Assembly (NCBI RefSeq): GCF_030623445.1
Contig: NZ_CP130613.1
Location: 434,001 to 498,000, forward strand
DNA length: 64,000 nucleotides
Direction of reading: 5' to 3'
Source: Pseudogemmatithrix spongiicola
GTDB lineage: Bacteria; Gemmatimonadota; Gemmatimonadetes; Gemmatimonadales; Gemmatimonadaceae
Shown: positions 8,137 through 14,621 of the stretch, piece by piece
How positions within the stretch are numbered: the first letter of the stretch is position 1
Layout: each line of letters starts with the position of its first letter
Notes under the pieces: generated by a model
The model's input: the letters and a program-made list of their open reading frames with translations, nothing else
Told to the model about the DNA's origin: nothing
Databases searched by the model: none
Translations under genes and position numbers: made by a program

Positions 8137-9575
8137 CCCGCCAATCCTCCGCGCAGGGCAGGGAGGCCCTGCCACTCGCGGCAACTGCGCAGGGGCACGA
8201 CCTTGCCGGGATTCGCCCGTCGCGCGGGATCGAAGGTCTCGCGCAGCGTGCACATGGCGTCGAGCGTGTCCGCGGTGAACAGCCGTTCCATGTACGGCAG
8301 CTTGTCGAGTCCGACGCCGTGCTCGCCGGTGATGGTCCCCCCGGCGGCGATGCAGCGCTCCATGATCTCCTGCATGGCGGCATGCACGCGCGCCGATTCG
8401 TCGGCGTCATCGGCGTCGTACGGGATGTTGGGATGCAGGTTGCCGTCGCCCGCGTGGAACACGTTGCACACGCGCACCCCGTGCCGTGCGCCGATGGACG
8501 CGATGTCGCCGAGCAGTTCGGCCAGCTGCGTGCGCGGGACGACCGCGTCCTGCACCACCAAGTGCGGGGCGACGCGTCCCATGGCGCCGAAGGCCTTCTT
8601 ACGACCTTGCCAGAGTCGCTCGCGCGCCGCGGCATCGGTCGCGCGCTTCACGTCGCGCGCGCCGGCGGCGCTGCAGATCGCCGTGACGGCGTCGGCATCG
8701 GCGTCGAGTCCGGCGCGCGGGCCGTCCACTTCGATGAGCAGCACGGCCGCGGCGTCCACGGGATATCCAGCGGCATATACGCTTTCCTCGACGGCGCGGA
8801 TCGTCGCCTGGTCCATCAGCTCCAGCGCGGCCGGCACGATGCCCGCCGCGATGATGCGCGAGGTCGCATCCGCCGCCTCGGCCACCGACGTGAAATCGGC
8901 GAGCATGGTGATGATGGCTTCGGGGTTCGGCGTGAGCTTCAGCGTGAGCTCCACCGCGATGCCAAAGCAGCCTTCGCTGCCGACGAAGGCGCCGAGCAGG
9001 TCGTAGCCGCCATGGTCGCCGCGGTCGAGGGTCACGAGCTCGCCGTCCGGCAGTACGACCGTCGCGCGCAGCACGTGGTTGAGCGTCACGCCGTACTTGA
9101 GGCAGTGGGGCCCGCCGGCGTTTTCGGCGACGTTGCCGCCGAGCGTGCAGGCGGCTTGGCTCGAGGGGTCGGGCGCGTAGTGCAGGTGGAACGCGGCGGC
9201 GGCGCGGGTGAGCGTGGCGTTGACGACGCCCGGCTCAACAGTCGCCGTGCGCGCGTCGGCATCGATGTTGATGATCCGGCGGAGGCGCTGCACGCCGATG
9301 AGCACCGTATCATCGGCGAGCGCGCCGCCCGAGAGCCCGGTCCCCGCTCCTCGCGCGACGAAGGGTACGCCGTCCGCGGCGAGCCGCCGTACCACCGACA
9401 CGAGCTCCTCCTGCGTGCCCGGAAACACCGCGAGCCGCGGCCGCTTGTGGTAACCCGGAAGCGCGTCCGACTCGTAGGCCAGCAACGTCGAGTGGCGTGT
9501 GAGCACATGCCGCGCCCCCACAATCGCCCCGAGATCGGCAGCGAGCGATTCCACGCGCAAGGCGGCACCGGCCAT
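8133..9575 (-). CDS. glcD: Glycolate oxidase catalytic subunit
   Basis: 480-residue flavoprotein that oxidises glycolate, or a related D-2-hydroxyacid, to the 2-oxoacid. The PCMH FAD domain occupies about residues 45-220 (ARGAGTGLSGGAL, CTLGGNVAENAGGPHCLKYG). The C-terminal oxidase domain carries FHAGDGNLHPN and ITGEHGVGLDK, the conserved metal and substrate-binding His motifs. It is first of the tightly coupled glcDEF genes. A CTAGTTT box ends 5 bases before the ATG and there is no Shine-Dalgarno sequence, so a leaderless transcript starting here is likely. D-lactate dehydrogenase-like specificity cannot be excluded. Confidence 0.93.
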   Translation of the reverse strand: MAGAALRVESLAADLGAIVGARHVLTRHSTLLAYESDALPGYHKRPRLAVFPGTQEELVSVVRRLAADGVPFVARGAGTGLSGGALADDTVLIGVQRLRRIINIDADARTATVEPGVVNATLTRAAAAFHLHYAPDPSSQAACTLGGNVAENAGGPHCLKYGVTLNHVLRATVVLPDGELVTLDRGDHGGYDLLGAFVGSEGCFGIAVELTLKLTPNPEAIITMLADFTSVAEAADATSRIIAAGIVPAALELMDQATIRAVEESVYAAGYPVDAAAVLLIEVDGPRAGLDADADAVTAICSAAGARDVKRATDAAARERLWQGRKKAFGAMGRVAPHLVVQDAVVPRTQLAELLGDIASIGARHGVRVCNVFHAGDGNLHPNIPYDADDADESARVHAAMQEIMERCIAAGGTITGEHGVGLDKLPYMERLFTADTLDAMCTLRETFDPARRANPGKVVPLRSCREWQGLPALRGGLAG

Positions 9576-9580
9576 GCCGC

Positions 9581-9586
9581 AAACTA
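9581..9586 (-). promoter_or_regulatory. -10-like box TAGTTT, glcDEF
   Basis: Leftward, the sequence CCTAGTTT is followed by GCGGC and ATG, leaving 5 bases between box and start codon. It shares the C-T-A-G-N-T-T core of the other candidate leaderless promoters in the window. No -35 box is evident. Confidence 0.5.
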
Positions 9587-9619
9587 GGCGCCGGCGCCGC
9601 GACGTGTGTAGGGGGAAAA

Positions 9620-9664
9620 CTGAAGACGGACGAAGCGCGTCCCACGCGCCCCGTCCGTCTTCAG
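9620..9664 (-). terminator. Intrinsic terminator downstream of the sigma-factor gene
   Basis: A perfect 13-bp inverted repeat, CTGAAGACGGACG with CGTCCGTCTTCAG, encloses a second perfect 6-bp stem (GCGCGT/ACGCGC) with a 3-base loop. This gives one long hairpin with only a 2x2 internal loop. On the leftward strand it is followed by TTTTCCCCC. It lies about 80 bases past the sigma-factor stop and 45 bases before glcD. Confidence 0.75.
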
Positions 9665-9709
9665 CGATCGGTCCGTCGTCCCGCGGATTCCGGGCGCGCG
9701 ACGACGCAC

Positions 9710-9737
9710 TTACATCTTACATCTCACATCTCCCGTC
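9710..9737. repeat. Short heptad repeat TTACATC/TCACATC
   Basis: Three tandem 7-mers, TTACATC, TTACATC and TCACATC, are followed by a degenerate TCCCGTC. This stretch is much more AT-rich than its surroundings. It sits between the sigma-factor stop and the terminator hairpin. Related units occur before lgt (31078-31105) and before ilvE (57056-57066). Its function is unknown. Confidence 0.55.
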
Positions 9738-9742
9738 TGCAG

Positions 9743-10636
9743 TTACGCCACTCCCCAAAAGCCCGCCAGCGCCCGGCCTTCCGGCGACGTCCTCAGCTTG
9801 TCAAACGCCCGCTCCCGGATCTGCCGGATCCGCTCGCGCGTCACGCCCATCAACGCGCCGATCTTCTCCAGCGTCATCGCCTCGGCGCCCTCGTCGAGCC
9901 CGTAGTAAAGGTTCAGGATCTTCCGCTCGCGCGGCGTCAGGTACTGCCGGAACACGCGGTCGATCGTCTCGCGCATCAGGTTGAAATCCGTGCGCTCTTC
10001 GATCTCGATGCCATCGCGGTCGGCGAAGCGCTCTCCCAACGTCGATGCCTCGCGGTCCGAGCGGTCCACCGGCGCGTCGAGCGACACTTCCGTGGACGAC
10101 ATCGACTTCGCGGCCCGGACCTGCTCCGGCGTCTCGTCGAGCAGACGCCCGATCTCATGGTCGGTGGGGTCACGCTTCAGCACCTGCGCCAGCACCGTCT
10201 CGGCACGCGACAGACGGATCAACTGCGAGTTCTGGTTCAGCGGGATGCGCACCGAGCGCGTCTGCTCGGCGAGCGCCTTCAGCACCGCCTGGCGCACCCA
10301 CCACACGGCGTACGAGATGAACTTGACGCCTTGGTCGGGATCGAATTTGCGCACCGCCTTCAACAGACCCTCGTTGCCGATCGCGACCAGCTCCGAAAGG
10401 TCGAGGCCGTGGCCCTGATACTTCTTCACATAGGAGATGACGAAGCGGAGATTCGCCGTCACCAGCCGCTCGGCGGCGGCTTCGTCGCCCTTCTGAGCGA
10501 GCCGCGCGAGGCGCTTCTCCTCGGCGGGGTCGGTGATGAGCGGGAGCTTCTGGATGTCGAGCAGGTACTGGTCGAACGCGGACGACGGGGACGAACGGAA
10601 ATAACCTCTGCTACGCGTCGCGGACTCGTGCTGCAT
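9743..10636 (-). CDS. Sigma-70 family RNA polymerase sigma factor (RpoD/SigA type)
   Basis: 297-residue primary-type sigma factor with regions 1.2 (FDQYLLDIQKLPLIT), 2 (FDPDQGVKFISYAVWWVRQAVLKAL), 3 and 4 (MTLEKIGALMGVTRERIRQIRERAFDKLR). Region 2.4 has the aromatic and Gln residues used to melt and read a -10 element. Region 1.1 is absent, which suggests either a group 2 factor or a short housekeeping SigA. ATG at MQHES was preferred over a GTG two codons upstream because GGGGTGGG lies at ribosome-site distance. A promoter with a good -35 and a hairpin terminator flank it, so it is probably monocistronic. Confidence 0.92.
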   Translation of the reverse strand: MQHESATRSRGYFRSSPSSAFDQYLLDIQKLPLITDPAEEKRLARLAQKGDEAAAERLVTANLRFVISYVKKYQGHGLDLSELVAIGNEGLLKAVRKFDPDQGVKFISYAVWWVRQAVLKALAEQTRSVRIPLNQNSQLIRLSRAETVLAQVLKRDPTDHEIGRLLDETPEQVRAAKSMSSTEVSLDAPVDRSDREASTLGERFADRDGIEIEERTDFNLMRETIDRVFRQYLTPRERKILNLYYGLDEGAEAMTLEKIGALMGVTRERIRQIRERAFDKLRTSPEGRALAGFWGVA

Positions 10637-10715
10637 ACCCACCCCAAACCTGCGTGTGAAAGGAGACGGTGCCGGGGGGCACCCCCAAGATCACGGACGG
10701 GCCAGCCGGGTGCAT

Positions 10716-10727
10716 TGCCCCGGGGCA
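10716..10727. promoter_or_regulatory. 12-bp palindrome in the sigma-factor leader
   Basis: TGCCCCGGGGCA is a perfect palindrome. It sits about ten bases downstream of the predicted -10 box of the sigma gene, roughly +4 to +15. An operator or a leader hairpin is possible. The high GC background makes chance occurrence plausible. Confidence 0.3.
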
Positions 10728-10736
10728 TGGACCGAT

Positions 10737-10766
10737 AGGCTAGGGGTCGGGGCGCGAAACGGTCAA
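10737..10766 (-). promoter_or_regulatory. Sigma-70 promoter for the sigma-factor gene
   Basis: On the leftward strand TTGACC (5 of 6 to the -35 consensus) is followed after 18 bases by TAGCCT (T1, A2 and T6 of the -10 consensus). The predicted start leaves a leader of about 90 bases before the ATG. It is one of the few places in the window with a clear -35 box. Confidence 0.5.
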
Positions 10767-10815
10767 CAGCCAAAAAGCATGCCAAACCATTTCGTTGCCG
10801 ACATCATCACGCCAT

Positions 10816-10834
10816 CTCCTTGATGTACAAGGAG
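10816..10834. terminator. Hairpin downstream of aroB
   Basis: CTCCTTG and CAAGGAG form a perfect 7-bp stem with a 5-base loop, starting 11 bases after the aroB stop. No T-run follows on the leftward strand, so it may be a weak terminator or an RNA 3'-end stabiliser rather than a classical intrinsic terminator. Confidence 0.4.
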
Positions 10835-10844
10835 TTAGGGAAGC

Positions 10845-11963
10845 TCACAAATGTTGGAGCATCTCGAGCACGGCGGCCTCCGGGACGGCCGTGCCGTATC
10901 CCGACCCCGCTCCGGCCATGGCGCCAAGGGCGCTCGGGAGGGCGTATTCGACCACGCCGCCGCGCGTCTTCTTGTCGCTGCGCGTTGCGACAACGATCTC
11001 GGCCGGAGCCACGCCCTCGGGCAGTCGCACGGGAAGGCCGGCGGCATCGCACACCGTCGCGATGGTGTCGGCCAATCCTGGTGTCGCAAGGCCCAGCCGT
11101 TCGGCCAACGTCGCCTCCGCCACCATGCCGATCGCCACGGCGTCGCCGTGCGGAATGCCGTAGCCCGTGACATGCTCGATCGCGTGCCCGATCGTGTGGC
11201 CGAAGTTCAGGATCTTGCGGATGTCGCCCTCGCGTTCGTCCTGCGCGACGACGCCGACCTTGATCTCCACCGAGCGCTGCACGAGTCGCATCGCGGTCGC
11301 ATCGTCGATCTCGCCGTCGAGGATGTCGCGCAGCGACGCGGCGATCCACGCGAAATAGCTCGCGTCGACGATCACGCCATGCTTGATGGCCTCGGCGAGC
11401 CCCTGCCGCAGCTGCAGCGGGGGCAGCGTGCGCAGCAGCCGCGGGTCGATAAGCACCAGTGACGGCTGATGGAACGCACCGACGAGATTCTTGCCTGCGG
11501 TGGTGTCCACGCCCGTCTTGCCGCCGATGGCGGCATCGATCATGGCGGTGAGTGACGTGGGCATCTGCACGAACGGCACGCCGCGGAGGTACGTCGCGGC
11601 GACGAATCCCACGAGGTCGCCGGTGACGCCGCCGCCCAGCGCGACGAAGACAGAGTCGCGGCGGTGACCGGCGGCGATGAGCTGGTCCGTGAGCTTGGCC
11701 CAGGTGTCGCGCGTCTTATGCTGCTCGCCAGCCGGAAACGTGAACACGCCCGGGGCGACGGTGCCGCCGACCGTGGACCCCAGCGCCATGCCCGACGCGA
11801 CCATGCTGGCCAGCGCCTTCGCGGCGTAGTGCTGCGCGACCTGCGCGTCGGCGACGATCGCCACGCGACGCCCGGGATGCAGGGCCGCCACGCGCTGGCC
11901 CAGCGATGCCAGCGCACCCGGGGCGATCTCGATGCTCGAGCCGTGCAGCGCGAGCGTGGTCAT
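10845..11963 (-). CDS. aroB: 3-dehydroquinate synthase
   Basis: Second enzyme of the shikimate pathway, converting DAHP to 3-dehydroquinate with NAD and a divalent metal in the cytoplasm. The 372 residues show the NAD-binding GGGVTGDLVGFVAATYLRG, the segment KTGVDTTAGKNLVGAFHQP, and the metal-ligand region LAEAIKHG with FGHTIGHAIE. The length is normal for the family. It lies 10 bases downstream of the cobalamin adenosyltransferase gene, reading the same way, so the two are probably cotranscribed. No other aro gene is nearby. Confidence 0.95.
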   Translation of the reverse strand: MTTLALHGSSIEIAPGALASLGQRVAALHPGRRVAIVADAQVAQHYAAKALASMVASGMALGSTVGGTVAPGVFTFPAGEQHKTRDTWAKLTDQLIAAGHRRDSVFVALGGGVTGDLVGFVAATYLRGVPFVQMPTSLTAMIDAAIGGKTGVDTTAGKNLVGAFHQPSLVLIDPRLLRTLPPLQLRQGLAEAIKHGVIVDASYFAWIAASLRDILDGEIDDATAMRLVQRSVEIKVGVVAQDEREGDIRKILNFGHTIGHAIEHVTGYGIPHGDAVAIGMVAEATLAERLGLATPGLADTIATVCDAAGLPVRLPEGVAPAEIVVATRSDKKTRGGVVEYALPSALGAMAGAGSGYGTAVPEAAVLEMLQHL

Positions 11964-11973
11964 GGGCGCAGGC

Positions 11974-12525
11974 CTACCAGGTCACTTCGCCGGCGCCGGC
12001 GCGCTTGTTCGCGACGCGCGCCAACACGAAGAGCAGGTCGCTCAGGCGGTTGAGGTACACGATGACGATCTGCGGCACCTCCGTATCGCGCTGCAGGTGG
12101 ATCACCGCACGCTCGGCGCGGCGGCACACCGTGCGTGCCACGTGCAGCGCCGAGGCCTTCGCCGTGCCACCCGGCAGGATGAAGGCCTTGAGCGGCTCCA
12201 GCTCGCCCTCACCGTCATCGATCGCCTGCTCCAGCTGCGCGACGCGCGCGTCCGAGATGCGCGCCTTCTCGAGCTGCTCCTTCATCTTCTCGAGGTCCGG
12301 CGTCGCGAGCATCGCGCCGAGCGCGAAGAGATCGCGCTGCACGGGAGCGAGCACTTCGTCGATGCGCGGCATCATCTCGACCGAGCGCGCCTGGCCGATC
12401 ACCGCGTTGAGTTCGTCCACTTCACCGTACGCGGTGACCCGCGGGTGATCCTTGGGCACGCGGCCCCCGCCGAACAGGCCGGTATCCCCGTCGTCGCCGG
12501 TCTTGGTGTAGATCTTGAGCGTCAT
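11974..12525 (-). CDS. Cob(I)alamin adenosyltransferase, PduO type
   Basis: 183-residue ATP:cob(I)alamin adenosyltransferase, which makes adenosylcobalamin. It has the N-terminal ATP-binding signature KIYTKTGDDGDTGLFGG and the conserved helix ALHVARTVCRRAERAVIHL with YLNRLSDLLFVLAR, hallmarks of the PduO/MMAB trimeric family. A TAGATT box ends 6 bases before the ATG and no cobalamin riboswitch is visible in the 9-base gap upstream. aroB follows it after 10 bases. Confidence 0.93.
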   Translation of the reverse strand: MTLKIYTKTGDDGDTGLFGGGRVPKDHPRVTAYGEVDELNAVIGQARSVEMMPRIDEVLAPVQRDLFALGAMLATPDLEKMKEQLEKARISDARVAQLEQAIDDGEGELEPLKAFILPGGTAKASALHVARTVCRRAERAVIHLQRDTEVPQIVIVYLNRLSDLLFVLARVANKRAGAGEVTW

Positions 12526-12531
12526 GCCCCA

Positions 12532-12537
12532 AATCTA
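12532..12537 (-). promoter_or_regulatory. -10-like box TAGATT, adenosyltransferase-aroB
   Basis: Leftward, GGCTAGATT is followed by TGGGGC and ATG, with 6 bases between box and start. There is no -35 match and no ribosome site. The box lies just before the end of the kinase gene's stop region. Confidence 0.5.
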
Positions 12538-13542
12538 GCCTTGGCGGGGCTTCGTGTCCGGGATGTCGACGGCGGCGATCGCCCGTGTCGGGCGCGTCGG
12601 TGGCGCATAGCTCTCGGGGAACAGCGCGGCGAGGTGCTGCTGCAGCCGTTCGGGGCTGCCCGGCGTGCCCTGCGCCATGTTCCATCGGTCGAGCGAGAGC
12701 CCAAGCTTCGCCGCACTCGGACGCTGTTCAGGCTCCTTGGAGATCGCGCCCGAGATGATGCCGCGGATCCCCGTGTCCACCAGCGGCAGTAGCGAGCGCA
12801 CATCGGGCGTCGGCGAGATCACGACCTCCTCGATCGCCGCCAGCGTCTCGTTTTCGGTGAACAGCGTCTTGAGCGCGAACAGCTCGAAGAGCACGACGCC
12901 CATCGAGAAGATGTCGGCCCGCGCATCCACGGGCTTGCCCAGCAGCTGCTCCGGCGCCATGTAGTGCTTCTTGCCAAGGAGGACGGTCTTGTCCTTGGCC
13001 GGATCGAACATCGTGCGCGCCTTGGCGATGCCGAAGTCGGCCAGCTTCACGTGGCCGTCCCAGGTGAGCATCACGTTGCCCGGCGAGACGTCGCGGTGCA
13101 CGATCTCCATGCGCTCGCCGTCGTCATCCACGTAGTGATGCGCGAAGTCCAGCGCGCGACAGATGCGGCTCGCGCAATACGCGGCGATGTCCGCCGGCAG
13201 CGGCTCCTTCCGCTTGCGGTGCGTGTTGATCAGCGTCCGCAGCGTGATGCCCTTGATCATCTCCATCGCGATGAACGGGCCGCGGTCGGAGTTCCCGAAG
13301 AAATAGATCTGCACGATGTTGCCGTGCACGAGGTTGGCCGAGAGCTTGGCCTCGTCGATGAACAGCTGCAGCCACTCGGGGTGCTCGGCGAAGCGGTCGT
13401 GGATGATCTTGACGGCCATCCGCTTGGAGAAGCCGGCCGCGCCCAGCTGCTCGGCCTCGTAGACCGTGGCCATGCCCCCGCGGGCCACCTCGCGGAGGAG
13501 GCGGAAGCGGGTTTCGGTCCGGAGGTCGGGTCCAAGACTCAT
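12535..13542 (-). CDS. Hanks-type serine/threonine protein kinase
   Basis: 335-residue soluble eukaryotic-like kinase. The glycine-rich loop is degenerate (ARGGMATVYEAE). The catalytic residues are present: Lys45 (AVKII), Glu64 in helix C, Asp151 in HRDVSPGN and Asp169 in the DFG motif, followed by MAPEQL and DIFSMGVVLFEL. HRD is followed by VSPGN rather than the usual LKPxN, a variant known from myxobacterial-type kinases. The kinase fold ends near residue 280 and is followed by a Pro-rich tail. No transmembrane segment or sensor domain is present, so the input signal is unknown. A TAGTTT box ends 9 bases before the ATG. Confidence 0.93.
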   Translation of the reverse strand: MSLGPDLRTETRFRLLREVARGGMATVYEAEQLGAAGFSKRMAVKIIHDRFAEHPEWLQLFIDEAKLSANLVHGNIVQIYFFGNSDRGPFIAMEMIKGITLRTLINTHRKRKEPLPADIAAYCASRICRALDFAHHYVDDDGERMEIVHRDVSPGNVMLTWDGHVKLADFGIAKARTMFDPAKDKTVLLGKKHYMAPEQLLGKPVDARADIFSMGVVLFELFALKTLFTENETLAAIEEVVISPTPDVRSLLPLVDTGIRGIISGAISKEPEQRPSAAKLGLSLDRWNMAQGTPGSPERLQQHLAALFPESYAPPTRPTRAIAAVDIPDTKPRQG

Positions 13543-13551
13543 CGTGTCCCT

Positions 13552-13557
13552 AAACTA
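13552..13557 (-). promoter_or_regulatory. -10-like box TAGTTT, kinase gene
   Basis: Leftward, GGCTAGTTT is followed by AGGGACACG and ATG, a 9-base spacing. The box sits in the 55-base divergent region shared with the ferredoxin reductase gene. Confidence 0.45.
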
Positions 13558-13569
13558 GCCGTTGTGAAG

Positions 13570-13597
13570 TCGCCCGTCCTAGGGCGATTTTATATGG
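13570..13597 (+). promoter_or_regulatory. Hairpin plus T-run abutting the ferredoxin reductase start
   Basis: TCGCCC and GGGCGA form a 6-bp stem with a 6-base loop. TTTTATATGG and the ATG follow at once. It looks like an intrinsic terminator placed directly on the start codon. It also contains GATTTT at the 6-base spacing seen in the leaderless promoters, so an operator overlapping a -10 box is an alternative. Confidence 0.4.
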
Positions 13598-14617
13598 ATG
13601 GCAACTCACGACATCCGCGACATCACGATCATCGGCGCGGGCCCGGCGGGGCTCTTTGCGCTGTTCTATGCTGGCATGCGTGGCGCGACGGCGCAAATCG
13701 TCGACGCCCTGCCGCAGCCCGGCGGCCAACTCGCCGCCTTGTACCCCGAGAAGTTCATCTTCGACGTGGCCGGGTATCCGAAGGTCCTCGCGAAGGATCT
13801 CGTCACCAACCTCGTGCAGCAGGCGGGCCAGTTCGGCCAGCCCATCCACTGCGGGCAGAACGTCGTCGGGCTCGAGGAGGAGAACGGCCATTTCGTCCTC
13901 GTCACCGAGACCGATCGCTTTCCCACGCGTGCGGTGATCATCGCCGCTGGCATCGGTGCGTTCTCGCCGCGGCGCCTGCCGCAGGCCTGCGCCGAACCCT
14001 GGTACGGCAAGGGCATCGACGACGTCGTGCTCGACCCCAAGAAGTACGCCGGCCGGCGCGTGGTCATCATCGGCGGCGGCGACTCCGCCTTCGACTGGGC
14101 CCACCAACTGCAGGGCGTCGCGAAGGAGATCACGTTAGTGCACCGCTCGGACCGCTTCCGCGCGCACCAGGCCACCGTGGACGAGGTGATGGCCGCCGCC
14201 GCGCAGGGCAAGGCCAGCGTGCACACCTTCCACGAGCTCGCCGACGTCTACGGCGACGGCGACCGCCTGCACGCGATCGAGCTCAAGGACATCAAGGCCA
14301 AGACCACCAAGCGCATCGATTGCGACGCGGTGCTCCCGATGCTCGGGTACGTGTCCGACATGGGCGCGCTCACGCAGTGGGGCCTCACGGTCGAGAAGGA
14401 CGAGATCCACGTGAACTCACAGATGGAGACGGGCCGGCCCGGCGTGTACGCGACCGGCGACGTGAACACTTATCCGGGCAAGCTCAAGCTCATCGCGCTG
14501 GGATTCGCCGAGTCGGCGATCGCGGTGAACCAGGCGGTGCACTGGATCTACCCCGAGAAGAAGGTGAACCCGGGGCACTCGTCGAACCTCGCGGTCTTCG
14601 GGCAGAAGGACGACTGA
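13598..14617 (+). CDS. Ferredoxin/flavodoxin-NADP+ reductase, YumC (TrxR-like) type
   Basis: 339-residue FAD flavoprotein moving electrons between NADPH and ferredoxin or flavodoxin. The FAD-binding ITIIGAGPAGLFALFYAGMRG is at the N-terminus, the NADP-binding VVIIGGGDSAFDWA near residue 150, and the C-terminal FAD motif VYATGDVNTY near 285. There is no CxxC redox pair, which separates it from thioredoxin reductase and places it in the YumC-type group. It is the first gene of the long rightward block and the Omp85 gene starts 4 bases after its stop. Confidence 0.92.
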   Translation: MATHDIRDITIIGAGPAGLFALFYAGMRGATAQIVDALPQPGGQLAALYPEKFIFDVAGYPKVLAKDLVTNLVQQAGQFGQPIHCGQNVVGLEEENGHFVLVTETDRFPTRAVIIAAGIGAFSPRRLPQACAEPWYGKGIDDVVLDPKKYAGRRVVIIGGGDSAFDWAHQLQGVAKEITLVHRSDRFRAHQATVDEVMAAAAQGKASVHTFHELADVYGDGDRLHAIELKDIKAKTTKRIDCDAVLPMLGYVSDMGALTQWGLTVEKDEIHVNSQMETGRPGVYATGDVNTYPGKLKLIALGFAESAIAVNQAVHWIYPEKKVNPGHSSNLAVFGQKDD

Positions 14618-14621
14618 TCGC

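Noticed and set aside
9576-10844. Small RNA genes in the gaps around the sigma factor
   Set aside because: The structure seen is explained by one terminator hairpin, a short repeat and a promoter. No separate promoter-hairpin-T-run unit was found.
12526-12534. Cobalamin riboswitch before the adenosyltransferase gene
   Set aside because: Only nine bases separate it from the kinase stop and no riboswitch core sequence is present.
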